NCBI GenBank assembly: GCA_002496385.1
Contig: DAJR01000050.1
Coordinates: 1 to 8,515 of the forward strand
DNA length: 8,515 nt
From: Methanomassiliicoccales archaeon UBA147
Lineage (GTDB): Archaea; Thermoplasmatota; Thermoplasmata; SG8-5
Direction: 5' to 3'
Shown here: in pieces, positions 1 to 7,320 of the stretch
Layout: each line of letters begins with the position of its first letter
How positions within the stretch are numbered: position 1 is the first letter of the stretch
The notes under the pieces: model-generated
Seen by the model: only the letters and a program-made list of their open reading frames with translations
What the model was told of the DNA's origin: nothing
Database searches by the model: none
Position numbers and translations under genes: made by a program

Positions 1-308
1 CCTATGGAATAGCCACATTGCATATATTCCAGTTCTGCTTCGTATGCCCCGTTTTCATAAACGTCAGCATTCAAGAACTCGCTGGTTCTGAGGTTTTGGA
101 TTGTGACAATTGCATCAGGAACTGGTGCATTGCTATCATCGAAAATGGTTCCCCATATCATAAAAGGTGGAATTGGTGGTTTTGAATTGTCTGCCGATTC
201 CAATGGTTCAGCTGTTGCTGTGAATACAAATCCTGTTGAAAACAGCATAGCCAGTACAATTACAATCGATAAAACCTTGCCCCGCATTTCTGAATAATCT
301 CTCGTCAT
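1..308 (-). CDS. Secreted protein with carboxypeptidase-regulatory-like domain, N-terminal part (runs off left edge)
   Basis: An open frame starts with ATG at 308-306 and continues without a stop to position 1, giving 102 visible residues. Residues 1-10 are polar with two arginines and a lysine. Residues 11-32 form a hydrophobic signal-peptide core rich in V, I, L and F, ending in ATA just before E33, a plausible signal peptidase site. A Pro-rich linker (KPPIPPF) follows, then from about residue 51 a stretch reading IWGTIFDDSNAPVPDAIVTI, the usual start of a carboxypeptidase-regulatory-like (transthyretin-type) beta-sandwich, common in archaeal and bacterial surface proteins. The first ATG is preferred over M8 because a strong Shine-Dalgarno sequence lies 7 bases upstream. 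It is divergent from the large surface protein at 406. Function is unknown beyond being exported; the rest of the protein is outside the window. Confidence 0.8.
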   Translation of the reverse strand, partial: MTRDYSEMRGKVLSIVIVLAMLFSTGFVFTATAEPLESADNSKPPIPPFMIWGTIFDDSNAPVPDAIVTIQNLRTSEFLNADVYENGAYEAELEYMQCGYSI

Positions 309-315
309 TTTGCCA

Positions 316-324
316 CACCCTCCC
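316..324 (-). promoter_or_regulatory. Shine-Dalgarno site of the left-edge secreted protein
   Basis: The minus strand reads GGGAGGGTG, ending 7 bases before the ATG at 308. This matches the anti-SD of archaeal 16S rRNA well and decides the start. It also shows that this gene has a real 5' leader, unlike its divergent neighbour. Confidence 0.7.
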
Positions 325-362
325 GCTTCAATTCGGATAACAAATTCAAATAGCATTACATC

Positions 363-372
363 GTATAAATAG
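363..372. promoter_or_regulatory. TATA-like element in the divergent intergenic region
   Basis: The plus strand reads GTATAAATAG; the minus strand reads CTATTTATAC. Read on plus, transcription would start about 26 bases on, near 393, leaving about a dozen bases before the ATG at 406, which has no Shine-Dalgarno. Read on minus, it would start near 340, leaving about 30 bases that contain the Shine-Dalgarno at 316-324. Both are plausible for archaeal TBP/TFB promoters. A second weaker AT stretch at 373-380 could serve the plus gene instead and make it fully leaderless. Transcription start sites are inferred from spacing only. Confidence 0.45.
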
Positions 373-405
373 TTTTATGTAGGACGAAGCCAATATCTAT
401 AAATA

Positions 406-3400
406 ATGACTGAAAAAATTGGAATAATATTACTTAGTATTGTTGTCCTTGTGAGTGGGATGCCAGTGATAGCACAATGCCAAATTGATAACGACATTAC
501 GAATACGGACATTACATATCTCAATGGAGATTGGATAGTGAACGATGCCCAAATTAGAGAGAACATGACTATTGTTCTAAAAGGTAATTTGACAATACAA
601 TCCGGAGGAAATTTGACCTTCCGCAACGTGACGCTTCAAATGAATTCCACTGCTGGGATTGAATATCGAATTGATGTTCAATCGGGTGGTGTTTTGGTTG
701 CTACTGACAATGACAACTCGAATTTCACTGAAGCCGATGCTACAAAATTTCAAAGATATAATCCCGCGTATGCATTCTTTTTTTCAGCTCGTCCAGGCAG
801 TATTTTATCTATAAAAAATTCGATATTTGAATTATGCGGACGAACATCTGCAATTCTTGATCGGGAGGGAGTATATATTGGTACAGATAATGCCTGGATA
901 GATCATTCTCGTATAAACGGTTCTGTGAAGGGGGTTATCCTCTACGGCTCCGATGCAGTGGTGTCGAACAATACGATAGAGTGGTGCGAAGTGGGAGTAT
1001 ATTCTAGCTATTGGTCGAATGGCACAATAGAAAACAACTGGATTAATTCAAATTGGCTTTACGGCATATGGGTGACCGGTGGGAGCAACGGCAATCCGAA
1101 GCCGTCTAACCCCCTGATACGACGCAACACTATACTTAATACAGGGAGAGGAGTAAACACTGCGGATGGTCTCCAAATTGAGGTGTCTTCGGCGCCCATA
1201 ATCAAGGATACGAAAGTTATTGCCAGTAAGGAAGATGGAATGTTTATGTGGTCGCTTGTGGACGTTAGGGCAGAGAACTTGACCATCGACCCGCAAGGTG
1301 GGAACTATGCGATTGTTGGTGGCGGGAGTTGGAATACATTGAGCCTGACGAACTCTACCATCGGCCAGGGAGCAGTAAAAGATGTCAGCATCAGCCAGTC
1401 CTACTTCACATTTACGAATACAACATTCCACCATGCGAGAGTTGCGTTCGGAGACATTGTATCGAATCTCACCGTCCAGTGGTTTCTAAATTCTTATGTC
1501 AATGATTCCTTTGGTAATCCTATACCAAATGCGAACATCAGAATAAGTGATAACGTAAACGGAACATATGATAACAATTTTACCGCAAACGAGAACGGAT
1601 ATGTTAACTGGACTGCATTAAGAGAATACTATCAAATCCAGAGCACGCTTATCGATTACAATCCGTACAACATCACCGTCTCCAAGCCAGGATACTCGAT
1701 AGGTTACGCCGAAGTCGAAATGAATGATAGCAAAACGGTGGTAATAACTCTCATCGACATTGAGAATCCTATTGCAGATGCTGGCCTAAATCAAACAGTT
1801 GACGAAGATACTACAGTCTATCTTGATGGCTCAGGAAGCACGGACAACGTAGGTGTCGTGAATTATACATGGCACTTCTACGACGGCGGGCCGCTCGTTA
1901 ATCTTTTTGGTGTAAACGCAAGCTATATTTTCGCGCAGCCTGGCACATATACGATAACGCTCAATGTCACGGATGCCTCTGGGAACTGGGACTCGGACAC
2001 GTGTGTCATATACGCAAATGACAGCACAGCGCCGATTGCGAATGCTGGTACTGACCAATCCGTTGACGAGGACGAAATGGTTTATTTCGATGGCGGCGGC
2101 TCGACCGACAACGTTGGTATCGCCTGGTACAACTGGACATTCGGGGATGGAAGCCAGGATTTTGGCTCGAACATCGCGACGAGCCATGCCTACACAAACG
2201 CTGGCAGTTACATCGTCACCCTGAACGTTTCCGACGCTGCGGGAAATTGGGCCACCGACACCTGCCTTGTCTTCGTGAGCAACATCGCCCCGACAGCAAA
2301 CGCTGGCGGCAACAAAACAGGGAACGAGGGCGAGGCTATCACATTCGATGGTAGTGCGTCCAATGATACGGCCTCAGATTTACCGACGCTCACATACGTC
2401 TGGTACTTCGGCGATGGCGATAGTGGAACGGGCAAGATAGTAAACCACGCTTATGCTGATAATGACTTTTACAACGCCACGCTCGTGGTTACGGACGACA
2501 ATGGCCGCGTGGACTCCGATACATGCAATGTCACGGTAAACAACGTGGCCCCCGTTATTATGCCCGTCGCAAACCAGACCGCCCAGCAAGGAGTGCTGTT
2601 CACCCTGAGAATCAACGCCACCGACGTGCCAGCCGATGTTCTGACGTTCTCGGACAATACGACGCTGTTCGACATCAATCCAGTAACTGGGATAATCCAA
2701 TTCACACCGACGAATGGAGATGTTGGAATCCATTTTGTGAATATCACCGTGACTGACGACGATGTGGGCAGTAGTTCTATTATCTTCAAAATTACAGTGA
2801 ATAATACAAAAGACGCGCCTGTAGTCGCCCCCATACCTGCCCAGAGCGCGACCGAGGACGTACCTTTCGCGTTGCAGGTGCTTGCAACCGACCCGGATGC
2901 GGGCGATAATCTCACGTATTCGTTGACCGCATATCCGACGGGAATGGCTATCGCATCGACTGGCCTAATTTCGTGGACGCCCACGAACGCTGCGGTTGGA
3001 AGCCATACTATCACGGTCAGAGTTAGGGACACGACTGGCCTCTATGACGAGAAAACCTTTGCCATCACTGTTGCCAACGTGAACGATATACCGACGATTT
3101 CAACCAGCAGTTTGGCAAACGCAACCGAGGATGCGATGTATCTTTACCCCATCCAGGCGAACGATGTCGATGTTGGCGACACTCTAACTTACTCTCTTGA
3201 TTCTGCGCCAGCGTTCCTATCAATCAATCCCAGCAGTGGGTTGTTGTATGGAACTCCAACGAACGCCCACGTTGGAACCCACCAGCTAATCGTGAATGTG
3301 AGCGATGGAGCTACATACGTCACACGAGCTTTCAACCTTACAGTAATCAACGTGAACGACCCGCCGACATTGATTTACATCTCTCCACAAACCGCTACCG

Positions 3401-4329
3401 AGGACGTGCCGTTCAGCTTGCAGATTGTCGGCCAGGACGTTGATGTTGGCGATATACTGACATATTCTTTGATTTCTTCGCTGACTGGAATGACTGTCAA
3501 TCAGGCGACTGGTCTAATCGCTTGGACGCCAACGAACGACGACGTTGGCTCACACACGATCAACGTATGGGTGAACGACGAGAGCGGGGCGTTTGCTGAA
3601 AGGACGTTCCTGATAACGGTGGCCAATGTCAACGACCCACCGACGATAATCATTACGGCTCTTTCGAACGCTACTGAGGGCTTGATGTATATGGCTACCG
3701 TGCAGGCCGAGGACATTGATGGCGATGCCTTGACATTCTCTTTCGATTCTGCGCCCTCGTTCTTATCGATTAATGCAGAGACTGGATTGATTTACGGGAT
3801 GCCAACCAATGATGATGTGGGCGTTCATCAGATTGTTGTCAACGTCAGCGACGGGATTGTCTTCATGACCAAGACGTTCAACTTTACGGTATTGAACGTA
3901 AACAATTTGCCAGTGATAACGAGTTATCCGATAAGTGTGGCGAAGCCAGGTTCGGAATATACCTACGCAGTCATCGCGGAGGATGCCGATGCCGGGGACG
4001 TGCTGGCCTACTCGTTGGTTGAAGCCCCTGAAGGGATGACAATCAACGGCCAGACCGGGAAGATTACATGGACTCCTACGGATGCCCAGGCCGGGCAAAC
4101 GTATCAGGTCGTTGTCCGAGTGAGCGATGGAAATGGTTCGACAACACAAACATACTCTATCGCTGTAGATGACCTTCCAGCGGAGCCATATCGCCCGTTG
4201 TTCGACGACTATGTGTGGATTGGGATTATTATAATGTTGATTAGTATAATATTGCTGTTATTATTTTATCAACACGACAAGGGGCGGAAAGAGAAGGAAG
4301 AACAGGAAATCATCGAGAAAATGGTGTAG
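406..4329 (+). CDS. Large cell-surface protein: beta-helix, PKD and cadherin-like domains, C-terminal membrane anchor
   Basis: 1307 residues, likely displayed on the outer face of the archaeal membrane. Residues 1-23 are a signal peptide (short KIG n-region, hydrophobic core, cleavage near VIA-Q). About 40-350 resemble a right-handed parallel beta-helix, with repeated turns such as SNNTI, IENNWI and IRRNTI. About 356-450 form a carboxypeptidase-regulatory-like beta-sandwich (NPIPNANIRIS). Three PKD domains follow at about 453-541, 542-627 and 628-714; the second and third keep FGDG, the first is degenerate (FYDG). Six cadherin-like (dystroglycan-type/He_PIG) domains begin near 716, 804, 895, 986, 1078 and 1168; the last five carry acidic calcium-binding-type motifs such as DVDVGD. 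Residues 1270-1288 are one membrane helix, followed by a charged cytosolic tail. I count 43 N-X-S/T sequons, which fits heavy N-glycosylation. The start has no Shine-Dalgarno and may be nearly leaderless. The gene ends in tandem stops TAG TAA. Adhesion, S-layer association or polysaccharide binding are possible roles; none can be proven here. Confidence 0.9.
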   Translation: MTEKIGIILLSIVVLVSGMPVIAQCQIDNDITNTDITYLNGDWIVNDAQIRENMTIVLKGNLTIQSGGNLTFRNVTLQMNSTAGIEYRIDVQSGGVLVATDNDNSNFTEADATKFQRYNPAYAFFFSARPGSILSIKNSIFELCGRTSAILDREGVYIGTDNAWIDHSRINGSVKGVILYGSDAVVSNNTIEWCEVGVYSSYWSNGTIENNWINSNWLYGIWVTGGSNGNPKPSNPLIRRNTILNTGRGVNTADGLQIEVSSAPIIKDTKVIASKEDGMFMWSLVDVRAENLTIDPQGGNYAIVGGGSWNTLSLTNSTIGQGAVKDVSISQSYFTFTNTTFHHARVAFGDIVSNLTVQWFLNSYVNDSFGNPIPNANIRISDNVNGTYDNNFTANENGYVNWTALREYYQIQSTLIDYNPYNITVSKPGYSIGYAEVEMNDSKTVVITLIDIENPIADAGLNQTVDEDTTVYLDGSGSTDNVGVVNYTWHFYDGGPLVNLFGVNASYIFAQPGTYTITLNVTDASGNWDSDTCVIYANDSTAPIANAGTDQSVDEDEMVYFDGGGSTDNVGIAWYNWTFGDGSQDFGSNIATSHAYTNAGSYIVTLNVSDAAGNWATDTCLVFVSNIAPTANAGGNKTGNEGEAITFDGSASNDTASDLPTLTYVWYFGDGDSGTGKIVNHAYADNDFYNATLVVTDDNGRVDSDTCNVTVNNVAPVIMPVANQTAQQGVLFTLRINATDVPADVLTFSDNTTLFDINPVTGIIQFTPTNGDVGIHFVNITVTDDDVGSSSIIFKITVNNTKDAPVVAPIPAQSATEDVPFALQVLATDPDAGDNLTYSLTAYPTGMAIASTGLISWTPTNAAVGSHTITVRVRDTTGLYDEKTFAITVANVNDIPTISTSSLANATEDAMYLYPIQANDVDVGDTLTYSLDSAPAFLSINPSSGLLYGTPTNAHVGTHQLIVNVSDGATYVTRAFNLTVINVNDPPTLIYISPQTATEDVPFSLQIVGQDVDVGDILTYSLISSLTGMTVNQATGLIAWTPTNDDVGSHTINVWVNDESGAFAERTFLITVANVNDPPTIIITALSNATEGLMYMATVQAEDIDGDALTFSFDSAPSFLSINAETGLIYGMPTNDDVGVHQIVVNVSDGIVFMTKTFNFTVLNVNNLPVITSYPISVAKPGSEYTYAVIAEDADAGDVLAYSLVEAPEGMTINGQTGKITWTPTDAQAGQTYQVVVRVSDGNGSTTQTYSIAVDDLPAEPYRPLFDDYVWIGIIIMLISIILLLLFYQHDKGRKEKEEQEIIEKMV
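2815..3906 (+). repeat. Tandem super-repeat of a two-domain cadherin-like block (2 x 546 bp, in frame)
   Basis: Within the surface-protein gene, domain 2 resembles domain 4 and domain 3 resembles domain 5 much more than neighbours resemble each other. Domains 2 and 4 share ATEDVPF, LTYSL, TGM, WTPTN, VGSHTI and ITVANVND. Domains 3 and 5 share NATE, SFLSIN or AFLSIN, GLIYG or GLLYG, H-Q, VNVSDG and a motif of the form TVxNVN. The two copies span 2815-3360 and 3361-3906, each 182 codons. The pattern points to duplication of a two-domain unit followed by divergence; at the DNA level the copies are recognisable but clearly diverged. Confidence 0.75.
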
Positions 4330-4351
4330 TAACCCCCATACTCCCTGAACG

Positions 4352-4360
4352 TTTTTTCCT
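4352..4360 (+). terminator. Poly-T terminator of the surface-protein gene
   Basis: A T6 run (4352-4357) followed by CCT lies 22 bases after the tandem stop codons, with a further TTTT at 4372-4375. Archaeal RNA polymerase commonly terminates at such T-rich stretches without a hairpin. It lies in the short gap between two convergent genes, where termination is expected. Confidence 0.5.
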
Positions 4361-4389
4361 ATTGTTGATGGTTTTCGGGTAGCAGATTG

Positions 4390-4397
4390 AAAAAAAA
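4390..4397 (-). terminator. T8 terminator directly after hypA
   Basis: Read on the minus strand, the hypA stop TGA (4400-4398) is followed immediately by eight T residues. This is a strong archaeal-style poly-U termination signal and marks the end of the hyp transcription unit, facing the convergent surface-protein gene. Confidence 0.6.
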
Positions 4398-4775
4398 TCA
4401 CTCCACCTCCATCCTGATGTTCCTGACAGTGCACTCCCTCCCCTGCAGGACATCGACCGGCCCGGCGCATTCAGGGCACTGGAATATCGGGGTGCCAAGG
4501 TGGCCCAGGGATGAATCCTGCACCTTGAGCGGCCCTGCATAATCGCAGTTCCTGCATCTCACCTCGGCAGGTTTTGTTATAATTCTGAGGGCATCCTTCT
4601 CTATCTTCGGCTCTGACTCGGCCAGCGCCCCGAAGCCGAATTGAAGGGCGTCATGCGAAAGGAATGACAGCTCGCCCACCTCCAGGTGGATTTCCAGGAC
4701 CTTGATTGCCTTGCGTTTCTCCATCTCGGATTTCACAAGCTCCATTATGGACGATATCACGGAGAACTCATGCAT
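4398..4775 (-). CDS. hypA: HypA, nickel chaperone for [NiFe]-hydrogenase maturation
   Basis: 125 residues, close to the usual HypA length of roughly 115-140. The protein starts MHEFS, the family's nickel-binding N-terminus in which His2 is the key ligand, so the start must be at 4775. The structural zinc site is seen as two CxxC motifs, C74/C77 and C100/C103. HypA works with the GTPase HypB to place nickel in the hydrogenase large subunit after the Fe(CN)2CO group is in. The start overlaps the end of hypC by 8 bases (ATGCATGA), a layout typical of translational coupling; no convincing Shine-Dalgarno is visible, which fits coupling. It is the last gene of the cluster. Identification is secure. 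Confidence 0.96.
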   Translation of the reverse strand: MHEFSVISSIMELVKSEMEKRKAIKVLEIHLEVGELSFLSHDALQFGFGALAESEPKIEKDALRIITKPAEVRCRNCDYAGPLKVQDSSLGHLGTPIFQCPECAGPVDVLQGRECTVRNIRMEVE

Positions 4776-5001
4776 CCGGGTATCCCCCGGCGTTCAGCAT
4801 TTCCTCCCACAGAGCGATGGTCTCCATGGCCTCTGCCTCCGAAAGAACCTGGATGGCAAAACCGGCATGCACCAGGACGTAATCCCCCAGGACAACCTCT
4901 ACGAGCGAGATATTGGCGCTGTTGACGACGCCCTCCCCGTACTGGACCCGGGCCTTCTCTCCGGTTATCTCGATGATTTTACCTGGTATCGCCAGACACA
5001 T
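4768..5001 (-). CDS. hypC: HypC, hydrogenase maturation Fe(CN)2CO carrier/chaperone
   Basis: 77 residues from the ATG at 5001. The N-terminus MCLAIPG is diagnostic: Cys2 is the essential iron ligand exposed after Met removal. The motif GDYVLVHAGFAI, with H45, is the second conserved segment of the HypC/HupF OB-fold family. HypC carries iron with HypD while the CN and CO ligands are built, then hands it to the hydrogenase large subunit. An in-frame ATG exists upstream at 5070, but the longer form would bury Cys2 at position 25, and a TATA-like box lies inside that extension at 5030-5037, so the start at 5001 is correct. The leader would be only a few bases long. The gene overlaps hypA by 8 bases and follows hypF after a 132-base gap that holds inverted repeats. 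Its HypD partner is not in the window. Confidence 0.94.
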   Translation of the reverse strand: MCLAIPGKIIEITGEKARVQYGEGVVNSANISLVEVVLGDYVLVHAGFAIQVLSEAEAMETIALWEEMLNAGGYPDA

Positions 5002-5071
5002 TGAACAACCATCTCTGGAGAGAAGAATGAATATAAGAAGATAGTGCCACAAAACTCGATGTATGTTCAAT
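5000..5071. repeat. 8-bp inverted repeat flanking the hypC promoter
   Basis: ATTGAACA at 5000-5007 is the exact reverse complement of TGTTCAAT at 5064-5071. The arms bracket the TATA-like box, and one arm overlaps the first two bases of the hypC start codon. It could be a regulator binding site or an RNA fold, or chance, since an 8-bp match over 70 bases of AT-rich DNA is not rare. Confidence 0.35.
5030..5037 (-). promoter_or_regulatory. TATA-like box of hypC
   Basis: The minus strand reads CTTATATT, centred about 32 bases before the hypC ATG. With the usual TATA-to-start spacing of about 26-27 bases, transcription would begin around 5006, leaving about five bases of leader. This suggests hypC-hypA can be transcribed separately from hypB-hypF. 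Spacing argument only; no mapped start site. Confidence 0.5.
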
Positions 5072-5080
5072 CAGTGGGTA

Positions 5081-5147
5081 GCCATGTGCCTAATTCTCAA
5101 AACTATGGTTTTGAGTTCATATGATTCGAAATTTCACGGCACATGGC
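5081..5147. repeat. Nested inverted repeats across the hypF stop codon
   Basis: Outer arms are GCCATGTGCC (5081-5090) and GGCACATGGC (5138-5147), a perfect 10-bp pair; the right arm is the last coding part of hypF. Inside lies a perfect 8-bp hairpin with a 4-base loop, CTCAAAAC (5096-5103) and GTTTTGAG (5108-5115). The hypF stop (5136-5134) sits within the loop of the outer pair. In RNA this could fold as a stem carrying a second hairpin. There is no T run after it on the minus strand, so it is not an ordinary terminator. A role in 3'-end stability, processing between hypF and hypC, or protein binding is inference. Confidence 0.55.
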
Positions 5148-7311
5148 GGTGGCCTGTTCCGCCTCCCGCGAGCTGACCGAAGCTGATGCCACCGTCCCCA
5201 TTGGGTACGCGGCTGTGGGTTATGAGTTTTACCCCTCTTTCATCCAATTTACCCCTCAGGATCTCGTTGATGGCGATGTTATATGAAACTCCGCCCGTGA
5301 ACCCAAGCGCATCCTTCGGGTCTGCAGCCCTCACCAGCCCCTCGAACAGCGCCTCGGCGAAGGACCTGGCCAGGTCCGCTGCTTCCTTATGCAGGTGCTC
5401 CCTGCCCGGGGGCGTCATGTCAGCCAGCTGCCTGAACAGACCCACTGTGTCCACGATCCCGGACCTCACATCGGCCTTGAACTCATGTACCGGATTTCCT
5501 CTCCGGATGTAAGGTTCCAGCTTCATGGCAGGTTCTCCGTCATACGTCATGGTTTCGCATATCCCGAGCCAGCAAGATAGGGCATCCAGCACTCTGCCTG
5601 TGCTGGATGTTTTGACGCTGCTCCTCATCATCCCGCGCAGAACTTCTGCTTCATGGCCAGCAAAATGCGGCTGCTCCAGGCCAAGCATGTCGGCGATGGC
5701 GAAAACCACCCTCCTCGGGTCCTCCACCGCCCTGTCCCCGCCGAGAAGCGGGATGTAAGACAGATGTCCTACCCTGTCAAACTTGCCGCCCTTCAAGTCA
5801 AGTATCTCGCCCCCCCAGACCTGCCCGTCCGTCCCATATCCGGTGCCGTCGCATGCCAGCACTCTCAGTGTGTCCAGCGAGTGCTCCGCCATGAGCCCGA
5901 AGGCATGGGCGGCATGGTGCTGGATTTCGATCAGCGGCACGGCCCATTCCGCAGCAAGCCGTGTCCCTACGCCCCTGCTGGAGTATTTCGGATGCATGTC
6001 GGCAATGACTGCCTCCGGCCTCCGGATGCCGTGAAGCTTCATCAGGTGCCTGATTGCATCCTCCAGGAACACCGAGGTCTCATACCGGCTTATGTCGCCG
6101 ATGTGCTGGGTCATCACGGCCTTGCCGTTGACAGATATCGCGCCGGTGTTGTTCATGTCAGCGCCCACAGCCACCAGGGTGCGGTCGTGTGGGAGCGGCA
6201 GCGGCTCCGGAACGAAGCCTCTGGACTTGCGAATGAAGGACTGCGATGCCCCATTCGGTATCACCACCGAATCGTCGGTACGGTTGACAATGCGCCGGTT
6301 GTGCAGAAGGAAGACATCCGCGGCCAGCTTCATTATCTCGTCATCATGGATGGCCATGGGCTCGCCCGGGACGTTGCCGGAGGTCATTATCAGCGCGTCA
6401 GAGGCCAGCTTGCTGAAAAGTAGATGATGCAGCCCGCTGTAGGGCAGGTACAATCCGATGCGCTCCAGGCCGGGCGCCGTGTCCTCAAGCCCGCCCCCCA
6501 GCCTTTCCAGCAGCACTATCGGCCTGGCCGGATGCGTGAGCAGTCGCTCCCCGGCGGCCGTGACCGAGGCATATCTTCTTGCGGCGTCCGGGTCCCTGAC
6601 CATGACCGCCAGCGGTTTCTGCGGGCGGCCGAACCGTTCCCTCAGGTGAGCGACCCGGGAAGGAACGCACACGATGTGAGTGCCGCCCCAGCTCTTGATC
6701 GCGCCCAACTTCCCGGCATCGATGGCGGCGGCGAACATGCCGACGGGATCGTTGGTGGGCACCCCCTCTATCCGATAACGGGGGCCGCAGTCTGGGCATG
6801 ACGTTGTCTGCGCATGAAAGCGCCTGTCCAGCGGGTCAGAATATTCACGGGCGCAACTGGGGCACATGGGGAAATCGGCCATGGAGGTGTTGGGGCGGTC
6901 ATAGGGAAGGTCGGATATCACGGAGAACCTGGCATCGCAGTTCGTGCAGTTGATGAAGGGGAATCGGGCCCGCCTGTTTCCTTCCGAGAAAAGTTCAGCC
7001 AGGCAATCGCCACATATGGCGGAATCGGGGGGCAGCGGAGAATTCCGACTTCCCGTGATGCTCTGAATTATTTGAAATTCAGAATCCGGCTCTGCACAAT
7101 CTTCAATCGTAAAATCATCTATTTTTGCCAATGGGGGCAATGCTTCTTTCAATGCATTCATGAAAATATCTGGATTGCCATCAATAACGATTTCAACATT
7201 GGAACCGGCATTCAGAACATGGCCTTTGAGTCCAAGGCCTTTTGCTACCCGATACACCGTAGGGCGGAAGCCGACGCCTTGAACTGTTCCCCGGATGGCT
7301 ATCCTGGGCAT
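5134..7311 (-). CDS. hypF: HypF, carbamoyltransferase for hydrogenase cyanide-ligand synthesis
   Basis: 725 residues, slightly short of the usual 740-780 but with all domains. The acylphosphatase domain (about 1-85) has GTVQGVGFR with catalytic R16 and the GHVLN motif with N34. The zinc-finger part shows C100/C103, C122/C125, C150/C153 and C172/C175 with spacing x18, x24, x18, the exact family pattern. The YrdC-like domain (about 185-370) has KSWGG, QKPLAVMV, MTSGN (309-313) and NRTDDSVV. The Kae1-like carbamoyltransferase domain (about 375-715) has ADMHPKY, the metal-binding HHAAH (465-469), DGTGYGTDG (488-496), TGGVSYN and the C-terminal NGDGGISFGQ. HypF uses carbamoyl phosphate and ATP to carbamoylate the C-terminal Cys of HypE, which then dehydrates to thiocyanate, the CN donor. 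The start lies 7 bases after hypB and has a Shine-Dalgarno overlapping the hypB stop. Coding DNA for residues 31-84 is much AT-richer than the rest. No inactivating lesion is visible. Confidence 0.97.
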   Translation of the reverse strand: MPRIAIRGTVQGVGFRPTVYRVAKGLGLKGHVLNAGSNVEIVIDGNPDIFMNALKEALPPLAKIDDFTIEDCAEPDSEFQIIQSITGSRNSPLPPDSAICGDCLAELFSEGNRRARFPFINCTNCDARFSVISDLPYDRPNTSMADFPMCPSCAREYSDPLDRRFHAQTTSCPDCGPRYRIEGVPTNDPVGMFAAAIDAGKLGAIKSWGGTHIVCVPSRVAHLRERFGRPQKPLAVMVRDPDAARRYASVTAAGERLLTHPARPIVLLERLGGGLEDTAPGLERIGLYLPYSGLHHLLFSKLASDALIMTSGNVPGEPMAIHDDEIMKLAADVFLLHNRRIVNRTDDSVVIPNGASQSFIRKSRGFVPEPLPLPHDRTLVAVGADMNNTGAISVNGKAVMTQHIGDISRYETSVFLEDAIRHLMKLHGIRRPEAVIADMHPKYSSRGVGTRLAAEWAVPLIEIQHHAAHAFGLMAEHSLDTLRVLACDGTGYGTDGQVWGGEILDLKGGKFDRVGHLSYIPLLGGDRAVEDPRRVVFAIADMLGLEQPHFAGHEAEVLRGMMRSSVKTSSTGRVLDALSCWLGICETMTYDGEPAMKLEPYIRRGNPVHEFKADVRSGIVDTVGLFRQLADMTPPGREHLHKEAADLARSFAEALFEGLVRAADPKDALGFTGGVSYNIAINEILRGKLDERGVKLITHSRVPNGDGGISFGQLAGGGTGHRHVP

Positions 7312-7314
7312 TGG

Positions 7315-7320
7315 CTCCTC
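7315..7320 (-). promoter_or_regulatory. Shine-Dalgarno of hypF overlapping the hypB stop
   Basis: The minus strand reads TGAGGAGCCAATG: the hypB stop TGA (7321-7319) shares bases with GAGGAG, just ahead of the hypF ATG at 7311. This couples hypF translation to hypB and supports one transcript for both genes. Confidence 0.6.

Noticed and set aside
460..492. Possible lipoprotein signal at C25 of the surface protein
   Set aside because: The residues before the Cys (VIAQ) do not make a lipobox, since position -1 is Gln; an ordinary signal peptidase site fits better and the protein has a C-terminal membrane anchor.
2469..3032. 187-codon open frame on the minus strand opposite the surface-protein gene
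   Set aside because: It lies entirely inside a gene with clear PKD and cadherin-like domains; its product mirrors repeat sequence, shows no recognisable motif and has no start signals.
4776..4790. CCGGG-TATCC-CCCGG mini-hairpin directly upstream of the hypA start
   Set aside because: Only a 5-bp stem, inside hypC coding sequence of high GC content; expected by chance and no sign of an attenuator.
5002..5070. Upstream in-frame ATG extending HypC by 23 residues
   Set aside because: HypC needs Cys at position 2; the extension also contains the TATA-like box used for the gene. The hydrophobic stretch in it is therefore not a signal peptide.
5653..6423. 256-codon plus-strand frame opposite hypF
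   Set aside because: Antisense shadow of GC-rich hypF coding DNA; hypF motifs are intact throughout and the frame shows no family features.
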